Assembly: GCF_002902385.1 (NCBI RefSeq)
Contig: NZ_PPQH01000024.1
Location: 1-64,000 of the forward strand
Length of the DNA stretch: 64,000 bases
Reading direction: 5' to 3'
Source of the DNA: Staphylococcus intermedius NCTC 11048
GTDB lineage: Bacteria > Bacillota > Bacilli > Staphylococcales > Staphylococcaceae
Below the pieces are notes generated by a model. It made no database searches. It had not been told where the DNA came from and worked only from the letters and a program-made list of their open reading frames with translations. Below, in pieces: positions 21,048 through 29,011 of the stretch. A program made the translations under genes and the position numbers. The first letter of the stretch is position 1, and every line of letters starts with the position of its first letter.

Positions 21048-21995
21048 TTGAATATACAGGATATCGCCAATCTAGCGGGCGTTTCAAAAAGTACAGTTTC
21101 GAGGTATTTGAATCAAGGATCGATCAGTTTAAAGACCAAGCGGAAGATTCAACACGTGATTGATACATACGGTTATGAACCGAATCAATTTGCTCAAAGC
21201 TTGAGAGCACAAAAAAGTATGATGATCGGCATTATTTTCCCACGAATGTATTCACATGCCGTATCACAAACTGTTAAAGGTATTAAAAAGAAATGTGATG
21301 CACTTGGCTACCAAATGCTATTGAATTTGACTGAGCGACATGAGGAACAGGAACTTGATGCACTGAAATCATTTAAAAGAAGTAAAGTAGACGGCATTTT
21401 ATTTATGGCGACTACCGTGACAGATGCACATATGGCTGTGATTCAAGAGATAGATAAACCAGTCATTATTATAGGTCAAGCACATACATCGTTAAGTTCG
21501 GTTTATCACAATGATTATCAAGCCGGTCAATTAATGGGAAGAGAAATTGTGGCGCAAGGGAAAAAGCATGTCATTTATGCAAGTATTCAAGAAGATGATG
21601 TCGCGGTCCGTGAACAACGGCTGAGAGGATTGATCGAAGTGTTAACGGCACATCAGGTTACTTATGAGACATTGATGGCATCATTTGATTATGAAACTGC
21701 ACTCCAATCGATAAACGGACACCTCACACTACAGCCTTCTGTGGCATATGTCGGTGCGACCGATACGATTGCGATGGCGCTCTATCAAGCGTTGATGCAT
21801 GACCATATGACCGAAACACCTTGGATTGCCGGGTTCGGTGGAGACCCGATGACACAAATTGTGCATCCAAAGATTTTTACAATACCTTATCAATATGAAG
21901 CGGCCGGACGTATCGCATTTGAACAATTACAACTTCAAATGGAACAGCCAAATCTTATTCAAAGTCGTCAGCTCGACGTGAAATCCAAATTTTAA
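21048..21995 (+). CDS. scrR: LacI-family repressor of sucrose genes
   Basis: 315 residues. The LacI helix-turn-helix (NIQDIANLAGVSKSTVSRYLNQ, given here by position: residues 2-23) is followed by a periplasmic-binding-like sensor domain. It starts with TTG, supported by GAGGTGA seven bases ahead. It precedes scrB and scrK in the same direction, which points to sucrose or fructose phosphate as the signal. A palindromic candidate operator lies between it and scrB (22014-22027). No sucrose PTS gene lies here, so scrA must be elsewhere. Confidence 0.85.
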   Translation: MNIQDIANLAGVSKSTVSRYLNQGSISLKTKRKIQHVIDTYGYEPNQFAQSLRAQKSMMIGIIFPRMYSHAVSQTVKGIKKKCDALGYQMLLNLTERHEEQELDALKSFKRSKVDGILFMATTVTDAHMAVIQEIDKPVIIIGQAHTSLSSVYHNDYQAGQLMGREIVAQGKKHVIYASIQEDDVAVREQRLRGLIEVLTAHQVTYETLMASFDYETALQSINGHLTLQPSVAYVGATDTIAMALYQALMHDHMTETPWIAGFGGDPMTQIVHPKIFTIPYQYEAAGRIAFEQLQLQMEQPNLIQSRQLDVKSKF

Positions 21996-22013
21996 GGTTT
22001 ATCTTTTTGGAAG

Positions 22014-22027
22014 TGGAACCGTTACCA
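22014..22027. promoter_or_regulatory. Candidate ScrR operator
   Basis: TGGAACCGTTACCA reads as an imperfect palindrome with a central CG, the form of LacI-family operators. It lies 22 bases before the scrB ATG. Confidence 0.45.
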
Positions 22028-22049
22028 AATCTTATAAAGGAGGTACATT

Positions 22050-23534
22050 ATGGAACAATGGAGTAGAGAAAAGCGTTATCGCAAGTATGAAGAAACAACG
22101 AACGAAGAAATGGCGTTATTAAGAACCAAAGTGAATCATTCTCCATTTCCACAGACATATCATATTCAACCCCCAACAGGATTATTAAATGATCCAAACG
22201 GGTTGATCTATTTTAATGGACTATATTACATCGCACATCAATGGTTTCCTTTAGGTGCAGTGCATGGTTTGAAATATTGGCGTTTACTCACAAGTAAAAA
22301 TCTCGTACAGTTTGAAGATCGAGGTGTGATATTACGTCCTGATCAAGCGTTGGATAGTCATGGTGTCTATAGTGGAAGTGCGTTTTCGTTTAATCAATCA
22401 TTATATTATATGTACACGGGCAATCATCGAGACGACGAGTGGAACCGACATAGTAGCCAAATTGTAGCCAAAGTTTTACCAGATGGAACGGTTCGTAAAA
22501 TATTGCCTCCAGCGATTCCAGCACCTCCTAAAGGCTATACACAACATTTTCGCGATCCTAAAGTGTTTGAAAAAGATGGGAAATGGTATGCATTAATCGG
22601 TGCACAACGTGAAAATCAAACCGGTTGTGCCGTATTATACGAAGCTGAACATCCAGAAGGACAATGGCAGTTTAAAGGTGAAATTCAAACACAATTAGAA
22701 GATTTTGGTTATATGTGGGAGTGTCCGGATTATTTTCAGATTCATGGTAGAGATATTTTGCTGTTCTGTCCACAAGGCATAGAATCACAAGGCGATGCAT
22801 ATCAAAATATATATCAAAGTGGCTACATTATGGGAACGTTAAATTTTGACACATTAGTTTTTGAGCATGGGCCATTTGTTGAACTTGATCATGGGTTTGA
22901 TTTTTATGCCCCTCAAACGATGACTGATGAAGCGGGGCGACGCGTCTTGATAGGCTGGATGGGATTGCCAGACACAGAATACCCAACAGATGATGAAGGC
23001 TGGGCACATTGTTTAACCTTGCCGAGAACATTAACAATTGAAGACGGTAAATTAAAACAAAAACCACATATGAATTTAAGAAAATTACGCAAAAATGAAG
23101 AAGTCGCACTTGGTTATGCGAATAAATTTATTAAACAACTCCATCCATATGAAGGCGTGCAATATGAACTTGTTGTTGATATTTTAGAAAATGATGCTTC
23201 TGCATTTGAATTACAACTGCGTGCATCACGTGATGAATTTACAACGATTCGATATCAGTCTAAGACACGACAAATTTCACTTGAGCGCTTTGATAGTGGG
23301 GCGTTACCGTATCCAGTTGAAGGGACGATGAGAGTGACCCAATTAGATACGGATCTCAAACAATTACGTATTTTCGTGGATACATCGAGTATTGAAATTT
23401 TTTGTAATGAAGGGGAACGGGTATTAACGTCACGAATTTTCCCGAAAACGACATCAAACAAATTTAAAGTCGTAACGGATTCCGGTCAAATTTATTTAAA
23501 AATGACGAAATACGATATTGTGGAAGGAGAATAA
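22050..23534 (+). CDS. scrB: Sucrose-6-phosphate hydrolase
   Basis: 494-residue GH32 enzyme that splits sucrose-6-phosphate into glucose-6-phosphate and fructose. The five-bladed propeller shows the nucleophile motif GLLNDPNG (Asp about 48), transition-state HFRDP and acid/base WECPDYF. The C-terminal beta-sandwich ends with the FVDTSSIEIFCNEGE motif. AAAGGAGG lies six bases ahead of the ATG. scrK follows three bases later, so the pair is co-transcribed. The protein has no signal peptide and acts in the cytoplasm. Confidence 0.95.
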   Translation: MEQWSREKRYRKYEETTNEEMALLRTKVNHSPFPQTYHIQPPTGLLNDPNGLIYFNGLYYIAHQWFPLGAVHGLKYWRLLTSKNLVQFEDRGVILRPDQALDSHGVYSGSAFSFNQSLYYMYTGNHRDDEWNRHSSQIVAKVLPDGTVRKILPPAIPAPPKGYTQHFRDPKVFEKDGKWYALIGAQRENQTGCAVLYEAEHPEGQWQFKGEIQTQLEDFGYMWECPDYFQIHGRDILLFCPQGIESQGDAYQNIYQSGYIMGTLNFDTLVFEHGPFVELDHGFDFYAPQTMTDEAGRRVLIGWMGLPDTEYPTDDEGWAHCLTLPRTLTIEDGKLKQKPHMNLRKLRKNEEVALGYANKFIKQLHPYEGVQYELVVDILENDASAFELQLRASRDEFTTIRYQSKTRQISLERFDSGALPYPVEGTMRVTQLDTDLKQLRIFVDTSSIEIFCNEGERVLTSRIFPKTTSNKFKVVTDSGQIYLKMTKYDIVEGE

Positions 23535-23537
23535 CGA

Positions 23538-24482
23538 ATGAAACATTTTTATGCGATAGGTGAAGCACTCATCGATTTTATTCCTACACAAAGAGAGACA
23601 TCACTGAAAGATGTGACGGGGTTTGAACCTCAAGTGGGTGGCGCACCATGTAACGTGGCCGCAGCTGTTCAAAAATTAGGTGGTAACAGTCATTTGATTA
23701 CGCAAGTGGGTGAAGATGCATTTGGTGACAAGATCATCGAGACGTTACAAAGTGTTGAAGTCGATACTGCACATGTGTTAACGACAAAAAAGGCGAATAC
23801 AGCACTTGCGTTTGTCAGTTTATCTAATGAAGGAGAACGCGACTTTTCATTTTATCGAAAACCGAGCGCAGACATGCTGTATCAACCTGAAAATATCGAG
23901 ACGATTGATTTACAACAAGGAGATTTAGTCCATTTTTGCTCTGTTGCGTTAGTCGAAAGTCCTATGAAAGAAGCCCATGTTCAATTATTAGATAAAGCAG
24001 ATCAAGTAGGGGCGACAATTGTGTTTGATCCGAATGTCCGTTTACCTTTATGGGAGGATCATGATGTATATTACGAGACATTACAAGCATTTTTGCCACG
24101 TGCGCATGTTGTAAAAGTGTCAGATGAAGAATTATCATTTGTAACGCGTCATGACGATGAAGAAGCGGCGTTAAAATCATTGTTTGTCGGTAACGTTCAA
24201 GCTGTGATATACACGAAAGGGGCTCATGGTGCGGCGATCATTTTCAAAGATGGTACAACGATTGACGTACCGACACCTCCCGCACAAGTTGTTGATACTA
24301 CAGGAGCAGGAGATGCCTTTATTGGTGCCATTAACGCGAAGTTATGTCAATCCGAGCAACAACCTTTGGAGACACTTCGGCAACATGGACAAGACATATT
24401 GAAATTTGCACATCAAGTTTCAGGTCGTGTTGTATCCCAATACGGAGCTATTTCAAGCCTACCCACATTGGAAGAACTCTAA
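23538..24482 (+). CDS. scrK: Fructokinase
   Basis: 314-residue PfkB-family sugar kinase. GEALIDFIP at the start, QVGGAPCNVAAAVQKLGG for sugar binding, and the anion-hole motif VVDTTGAGDAFIGAI near 250 are all present. It would phosphorylate the fructose released by ScrB. The gene is directly downstream of scrB and ends the set. Confidence 0.92.
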   Translation: MKHFYAIGEALIDFIPTQRETSLKDVTGFEPQVGGAPCNVAAAVQKLGGNSHLITQVGEDAFGDKIIETLQSVEVDTAHVLTTKKANTALAFVSLSNEGERDFSFYRKPSADMLYQPENIETIDLQQGDLVHFCSVALVESPMKEAHVQLLDKADQVGATIVFDPNVRLPLWEDHDVYYETLQAFLPRAHVVKVSDEELSFVTRHDDEEAALKSLFVGNVQAVIYTKGAHGAAIIFKDGTTIDVPTPPAQVVDTTGAGDAFIGAINAKLCQSEQQPLETLRQHGQDILKFAHQVSGRVVSQYGAISSLPTLEEL

Positions 24483-24484
24483 TG

Positions 24485-24525
24485 AAAAAGCCAATTTCCC
24501 ACACAGCTGGGAAATTGGCTTTTTA
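24485..24525. terminator. Bidirectional terminator between scrK and agrA
   Basis: AAAAAGCCAATTTCCCA (24485-24501) pairs perfectly with TGGGAAATTGGCTTTTT (24508-24524). It serves convergent scrK and the agr operon. Confidence 0.93.
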
Positions 24526-24541
24526 AATTGAGAGACAGCTA

Positions 24542-25258
24542 TTATATTTTCTTCAAATTACGCACTGAGACATAACAAAATTCTTCATTTTTAAAATAAG
24601 CAATTCGTTCTTTTGTATCAACACGCGTTATATTCCTTCGATTCAATACAAAACTATTATGACATCTGAAGAATCGATCATCGAGTTGTGCTAATTCCTT
24701 CAAGTTGCCATAAAACTCGATTTGACGATTGTCGAGATGCGCGATTAAGCGGTGTGACTTAGGTGAAGACTCAAAAAACATCACATCATCATAATTGACA
24801 TAAACAGAGCTTGTCCCGCGTTTGAGCTCTAAAGTTTCAACATTATGATCTTTAGTTAGTAGATCGAGTCGTTTTAATGCCGTTTCTAAACAGTCGATAA
24901 TGCGTGTTCTCAATTCATCAGGATCATCTTTGAAAATAAAATCCATAGCAGCCACTTTGTAGACAAAAGTCAGGTACGTCAGTTCACTATGACTTGTCAC
25001 AAAAATAATATTGCCAACAGGATCATGCTTTCGAATCTCGCTACCCAGTTTAATTCCATTAATATCAGACTCTAATTGAATATCTAAAAAGTAGCAACCA
25101 ATATCTGTCATATTTTTAGAAGTTTCTAAAACCGCATACGGATCACTAGTGGCAAGCGCAATTTCCATAGGCTTTTCTTCAATCATAATATAATTCTCAA
25201 TAATGGAAACCATGCGTTCACGTTGTTTCGGATCATCCTCACAAATCAAAATTTTCAT
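24542..25258 (-). CDS. agrA: Accessory gene regulator response regulator
   Basis: 238 residues, the size of S. aureus AgrA. The receiver domain carries acidic EDD (7-9) and the phosphoacceptor Asp59 in CYFLDIQL. The LytTR DNA-binding domain covers about 145-238, with SHRLIAHLDNR and FFRCHNSFV; Cys199 corresponds to the redox-sensitive cysteine of S. aureus. It activates P2 and P3, whose binding repeats lie at 27351-27451. The frame opens three codons earlier, but the ATG at 25258 (AAGGAT nine bases ahead) gives the family start MKILICEDD. Confidence 0.97.
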   Translation of the reverse strand: MKILICEDDPKQRERMVSIIENYIMIEEKPMEIALATSDPYAVLETSKNMTDIGCYFLDIQLESDINGIKLGSEIRKHDPVGNIIFVTSHSELTYLTFVYKVAAMDFIFKDDPDELRTRIIDCLETALKRLDLLTKDHNVETLELKRGTSSVYVNYDDVMFFESSPKSHRLIAHLDNRQIEFYGNLKELAQLDDRFFRCHNSFVLNRRNITRVDTKERIAYFKNEEFCYVSVRNLKKI

Positions 25259-25271
25259 GGTACACACATCC

Positions 25272-26564
25272 TTATTCGTAATCGTTCATAATCTCTAGTT
25301 TTTGAATAAAATAATGATTCTCAATCGTTGTATCAAGGAGTACATTGTCCGTTTGATCAATAATTTCTTTCAACGTTGTTAATCCTATACCCCGATTATT
25401 TCCTTTAGTTGAAAAGCCGTCTTGGAACAAGGTATGAAGTTTCGGCATATCTTTTGGCGCTTTGTTCATAATAATAATCATTACGGACGCATCCGTCTTA
25501 ATGAATGCGATTTGAATCGTAGGATCATCGATGGTATTGGAAGCTTCTATCGCATTATCCATAATAATCCCTATCACACGGCTCAGTTGAATCGCATCCA
25601 TATCGATTCGCGTAATTTCATCTGCCACTTCAACAGTTATTTCGATATCATTTTCTTGTGCTTGTAAGATTTTAGTGGTTATTAAACCTTTAATTTCTCG
25701 TACTTTTAGATTCTCTATCCCGTTAAGTCGCATCGTATTGGATTCAAATTCACGTTTTAAAGGACTAATATGTTCTTGATAATACTTTTTTAAACCTTCT
25801 AAATCGTCGTCACGTAAATATTCAGACATCGTTAATAATATATTCGTATAGTCGTGTCGGAATTTGCGCATTTTGTTGTTAATTTTTTCAATTTGTACGG
25901 TATATTTGTAATAATCATCTAATTCCTGTTTTTTTCGTTTATAATTGATTTCACGTTCAATCGTTAAAGTCGTTGCGATGATTAAAATCGAGAAGACTGA
26001 AAAAGAAATAAAACAAATGATACCAAAATATTGAAACTCATAGATATCACCAACTGTTCTTGGTAAAAAAGAGAAGAAAATGACGAACCCGCACGCTAAA
26101 AATACAGCTAGGGCAATCAAATAAAGCTTATTAATATACAACCAAGATGTTTTGAGTTTGTTAAATAATGTAATGATAATATAAGAGAAAAGGTAACAAC
26201 CTAGCGCAAAAATGACCATATAAATGAATGATGTCACATAAAAATTGATGTGATATGTATTTAGATAAGCAAAAACCCATGTCGCGATGAAATCATTAAT
26301 GAGTAAAACAAGAATAGACAGCAGAACTGTAATAATTCCAAAAATTTTAGCTCGTCTGAAATAGAAGATAAAAAAGCAAAGAATTAAATAAAGCAAACTA
26401 TATTTATCGAAAATTAAATATAAAACAATAGAAGGGATTACTATCCCGAAGATGAGAAGAATGTAATCCCTTTGACTGTATTTATATTTTTGGATAATAC
26501 TCGTTACTGATGCGAAAATAAACGATTGAAATAACACTATAAATACGGCTATAAGTATTTCCAA
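25272..26564 (-). CDS. agrC: Pheromone sensor histidine kinase
   Basis: About 430 residues. Six hydrophobic segments cover the first 200, forming the pheromone sensor. A helix leads to the DHp motif KFRHDYTNIL, His near residue 237, and the HATPase domain with IMDNAIEAS, GNNRGIGLTTLKEI. The sensor half is variable among staphylococci, as expected for pheromone specificity. The start is uncertain: the frame has a GTG at 26576 without room for a ribosome site, and a TTG at 26564 with a weak AGAAAG 11 bases ahead. I use the TTG. Confidence 0.93.
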   Translation of the reverse strand: MEILIAVFIVLFQSFIFASVTSIIQKYKYSQRDYILLIFGIVIPSIVLYLIFDKYSLLYLILCFFIFYFRRAKIFGIITVLLSILVLLINDFIATWVFAYLNTYHINFYVTSFIYMVIFALGCYLFSYIIITLFNKLKTSWLYINKLYLIALAVFLACGFVIFFSFLPRTVGDIYEFQYFGIICFISFSVFSILIIATTLTIEREINYKRKKQELDDYYKYTVQIEKINNKMRKFRHDYTNILLTMSEYLRDDDLEGLKKYYQEHISPLKREFESNTMRLNGIENLKVREIKGLITTKILQAQENDIEITVEVADEITRIDMDAIQLSRVIGIIMDNAIEASNTIDDPTIQIAFIKTDASVMIIIMNKAPKDMPKLHTLFQDGFSTKGNNRGIGLTTLKEIIDQTDNVLLDTTIENHYFIQKLEIMNDYE

Positions 26565-26586
26565 TTTTATACACACTTTCTAACTT

Positions 26587-26724
26587 TTATTTTTCCTCTT
26601 CTAACAACTCAGCAGGGATTTCTGGTTCATCGAAAAATCCAGTACTCGTTGGGATTCTAGCAAAAGTACCGATTGATTGGAATAAATTTGTAATAAGGTT
26701 GAATAAAACTTCTAAAATTCTCAT
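26587..26724 (-). CDS. agrD: Autoinducing peptide precursor
   Basis: 45 residues. The amphipathic leader (1-22) is followed by the pheromone core RIPTSTGFF (23-31), and then the acidic C-terminal tail DEPEIPAELLEEEK. Ser27 stands where most staphylococci have cysteine, so the ring would be a lactone rather than a thiolactone, as shown for the S. intermedius group. AAGGAGG lies nine bases before the ATG. The start is one base after the agrB stop. A longer frame reading upstream through agrB has no ribosome site. Confidence 0.97.
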   Translation of the reverse strand: MRILEVLFNLITNLFQSIGTFARIPTSTGFFDEPEIPAELLEEEK

Positions 26725-26725
26725 G

Positions 26726-27292
26726 TTAAACTTCCTCCTTAATAGAAAATATAGGTAATAATGTGAAAGACTGTAATAATACACCATAAACGACAAAGCG
26801 ATTGTATGGTGGTGGTACGATGCATGCAATAGTCATGAGCAAAACGAATACAATGATTGATTTGATTTTAAGACCTTTCACTTTTTTTGGAGCGATTGGT
26901 CTTTTTTTCGTAGCTGCTGGTGCATATTTGATGACAATCAAAGCACTCAATAAACTCAAGATTAACAAAAATTGAAACGAAATGTCATATTGCACAATTA
27001 ACCACGGTAACATGACGAATGCAACAATGTTTTGTACGTGACAAAGCATGGATGTCTTCGCATGTGCACCATGTGAATAAGTTCTTAAGGTAAGAAAAGT
27101 TAGGTGAACGATAAGTGTGTATAAAAATATGTTCAATAGGAGTGCAAGCCCGTAAGTCACTATAGCCTTAAAGGTGTTAATCACGACAACTTGCATGCCC
27201 AAACGCACTTTTAAAAACTCAATATGACTCAAATTCTGTCTTTGTTGGAGCTTTAGCGCCATTTTTTCAATGCCATTGTCAATGAGTAACAT
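26726..27292 (-). CDS. agrB: Pheromone-processing membrane peptidase
   Basis: 188-residue integral membrane cysteine peptidase that cuts the C-terminal tail of AgrD and closes the ring. His77 and Cys84 in SHGAHAKTSMLCH correspond to the catalytic pair of S. aureus AgrB, at identical positions. Hydrophobic segments cover roughly 43-68, 86-125 and 145-180. GGAGGAG lies eight bases before the ATG. It is the first gene of the P2 transcript. Confidence 0.96.
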   Translation of the reverse strand: MLLIDNGIEKMALKLQQRQNLSHIEFLKVRLGMQVVVINTFKAIVTYGLALLLNIFLYTLIVHLTFLTLRTYSHGAHAKTSMLCHVQNIVAFVMLPWLIVQYDISFQFLLILSLLSALIVIKYAPAATKKRPIAPKKVKGLKIKSIIVFVLLMTIACIVPPPYNRFVVYGVLLQSFTLLPIFSIKEEV

Positions 27293-27313
27293 ACGGCTCT
27301 CCTCCTTGTTTAA

Positions 27314-27380
27314 ATTATAATATACAACTATTAAAACGCTTTATTTTTTGCCTAACTGTTCAATTATCATTCCTAACTGT
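27314..27380 (-). promoter_or_regulatory. agr P2 promoter with AgrA repeats
   Basis: Two identical direct repeats ACAGTTAGG (minus strand; 27380-27372 and 27359-27351) stand 12 bases apart, the spacing of AgrA dimer sites. A -10 TATAAT lies at 27319-27314. Transcription goes left into agrB. Confidence 0.88.
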
Positions 27381-27421
27381 TAGAAATGATTGTTTTTTTA
27401 TATTTTACCATAAATGTTTGA

Positions 27422-27490
27422 ACAGTTAAGCATAAAAATCATCGAGTTACGCACTCATTCACACAAACGAGAAAAAACATGTTGTAATAT
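27422..27490 (+). promoter_or_regulatory. agr P3 promoter with AgrA repeats
   Basis: ACAGTTAAG (27422-27430) and a weaker copy CGAGTTACG (27443-27451, six of nine matches) are 12 bases apart. A -10-like TAATAT lies at 27485-27490, and a start near 27497 is expected. The poorer second repeat agrees with the known weaker AgrA affinity of P3 in S. aureus. Confidence 0.8.
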
Positions 27491-27683
27491 AAACATCATC
27501 ACATTGGTGATGGAGATGAAGTGATTTTGTGATAAGTGTTGTCGAGTACACTTAGACAAATTTACTGATTAAGTAAAGTCAGATGTTCTTAGTCATTGTA
27601 TTCTTCGCTCAGCTTACATGACTAAGGGAGCAACAATCTATTAGAGTCTTTGGTTTTATTTATAAATTAAGGAGGTGCTCACT

Positions 27684-27761
27684 ATGGCAGGAGATATCAT
27701 TAGCACAATTGTTGATTTCATTAAACTCATCGCTGAAACAGTTAAAAAATTCACGAAATAA
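27684..27761 (+). CDS. hld: Delta-haemolysin
   Basis: 25-residue amphipathic helical peptide starting MAGDIISTIVDF and ending KKFTK. It is exported without a signal peptide, in known staphylococci by the PSM transporter, and lyses membranes. AAGGAGGTG lies six bases before the ATG. It is encoded inside RNAIII, one residue shorter than the S. aureus form. Too short for usual gene callers. Confidence 0.95.
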   Translation: MAGDIISTIVDFIKLIAETVKKFTK

Positions 27762-27949
27762 TTTTTTAACCAAGCAATTTTGTTAGAATCTTTTTCCTTA
27801 CTTAGACTATAGTAAAATCAGGTTTCGATATTGAAGCCGTTGTAGCAATATTTAATAATCGGTAAATTCACTAAATTTTTTCATAATTAATAACATCCCC
27901 AATTAAATAGAATAACTGTAAATAAAACATTCCCTTAATATGAAGAACA

Positions 27950-27983
27950 GGCGAGTCACTCCCAAGCTCGCCTGTTTATTTTT
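27950..27983 (+). terminator. RNAIII terminator
   Basis: CAGGCGAG pairs with CTCGCCTG around a loop containing TCCC, followed by a T-rich tract. It lies about 60 bases before the end of the convergent hydrolase gene. Confidence 0.85.
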
Positions 27984-28045
27984 ATGCCCTTTAAAAAATA
28001 AGGGGATGGGAGATGAAAATTTTTGTATATTAGTCTCCTCATATT

Positions 28046-28849
28046 TTAATCTTCTTTTTGTGCATAGCGGTAAACAGCGGGTCTCATATTTTCAAACACT
28101 GGAATTGCACGACGTTGTTCGTCTACTTTTTGAAGGTCCAGTGTGACGGTCATCACGGCTTCATTTTCATCTGCTTCAGCTATTATTTGACCATTCGGAT
28201 CCACAACCATTGAATGACCTGCATACGTTGTTTGACCATCATTGCCACTACCATTAACCGCAACCACATACATATCATTTTCAACTGCACGTGCTTGTAA
28301 GAGCTGACGCCAATGCGTGAGTCGGACTTCGGGCCACTGTGCGACATAAAACATCACTTTTGCGCCTTGAGCTGCCGGATAGCGACTTAATTCTGGAAAG
28401 CGTAAATCATAGCAAATGATTTGAGACACGCTTGTTCCATCAGAAAGCATATAAGGGTAGGGTACAGTCTCGCCACCTGTCAAAAAGTCTGGTTCGTCTA
28501 ACATAGGAACGAGATGAATTTTATCATATTTATAAATTTTTTCGCCTCGACGATTTACGGCAAAGGCTGTATTGTAAATGGTGCCTTCTTTACGATTAGA
28601 AACAGATCCTGCAATGATGTCTACTTGATAATCTTGAGCTAATTTTTGTATAAAAGCATAACTTTGTGTTAAGTTTTCATCTGCTAACTGTTCTAATTGT
28701 GCTAACGCATAGCCATTATTCCACATTTCAGGCAAGACAACGACATCAGTTTGATCATCTAAATGTTCTTCAAATAATGTAGTGATTTTCTGTTCGTTTT
28801 GACTTGAATCAGCACGTGTGATATTAAATTGAAATAATTGTAGTTGCAT
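28046..28849 (-). CDS. Nitrilase-superfamily carbon-nitrogen hydrolase
   Basis: 267 residues, Nit2/omega-amidase-like. The Glu-Lys-Cys triad lies in LPEMWNNGY (Glu about 41), YDKIHLVPM (Lys) and IICYDLRFPEL (Cys about 145). Enzymes of this group hydrolyse omega-amides such as 2-oxoglutaramate; the exact substrate is not shown. The same gene sits beside hld in S. aureus. GAGGGGG lies before the ATG at 28849; an in-frame GTG 15 bases earlier overlaps it. Confidence 0.9.
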   Translation of the reverse strand: MQLQLFQFNITRADSSQNEQKITTLFEEHLDDQTDVVVLPEMWNNGYALAQLEQLADENLTQSYAFIQKLAQDYQVDIIAGSVSNRKEGTIYNTAFAVNRRGEKIYKYDKIHLVPMLDEPDFLTGGETVPYPYMLSDGTSVSQIICYDLRFPELSRYPAAQGAKVMFYVAQWPEVRLTHWRQLLQARAVENDMYVVAVNGSGNDGQTTYAGHSMVVDPNGQIIAEADENEAVMTVTLDLQKVDEQRRAIPVFENMRPAVYRYAQKED

Positions 28850-29011
28850 CGTAATCCCCCTCACTTCTAGATTAATACTAGTGTACTAAATGATGACTGG
28901 TTTAACAAAAATCTTAACAGAATACAATAATATTAAAATGAAGGTGGTAATTAGCGTGACTTTTGTTTATACTGGCTTTGATGAAAAACTTAGGTATCAG
29001 AGGTGAATCTG

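Larger units (their letters stand above)
27497..27983 (+). ncRNA. rnaIII: RNAIII, agr effector RNA
   Basis: Regulatory RNA expressed from P3 and containing hld. It is identified by its position opposite agrB, the delta-haemolysin frame inside it, the AgrA repeats upstream and a final hairpin with a C-rich loop (AACAGGCGAG against CTCGCCTGTT, near 27945-27975), followed by a U-run. C-rich single-strand candidates (CATCCCC near 27895 and the terminator loop) are like those that pair with target ribosome sites. The leader before hld is about 187 bases, compared with about 85 in S. aureus, and holds two perfect hairpins (27561-27577 and 27588-27626). Ends are predicted, not mapped. Confidence 0.85.
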
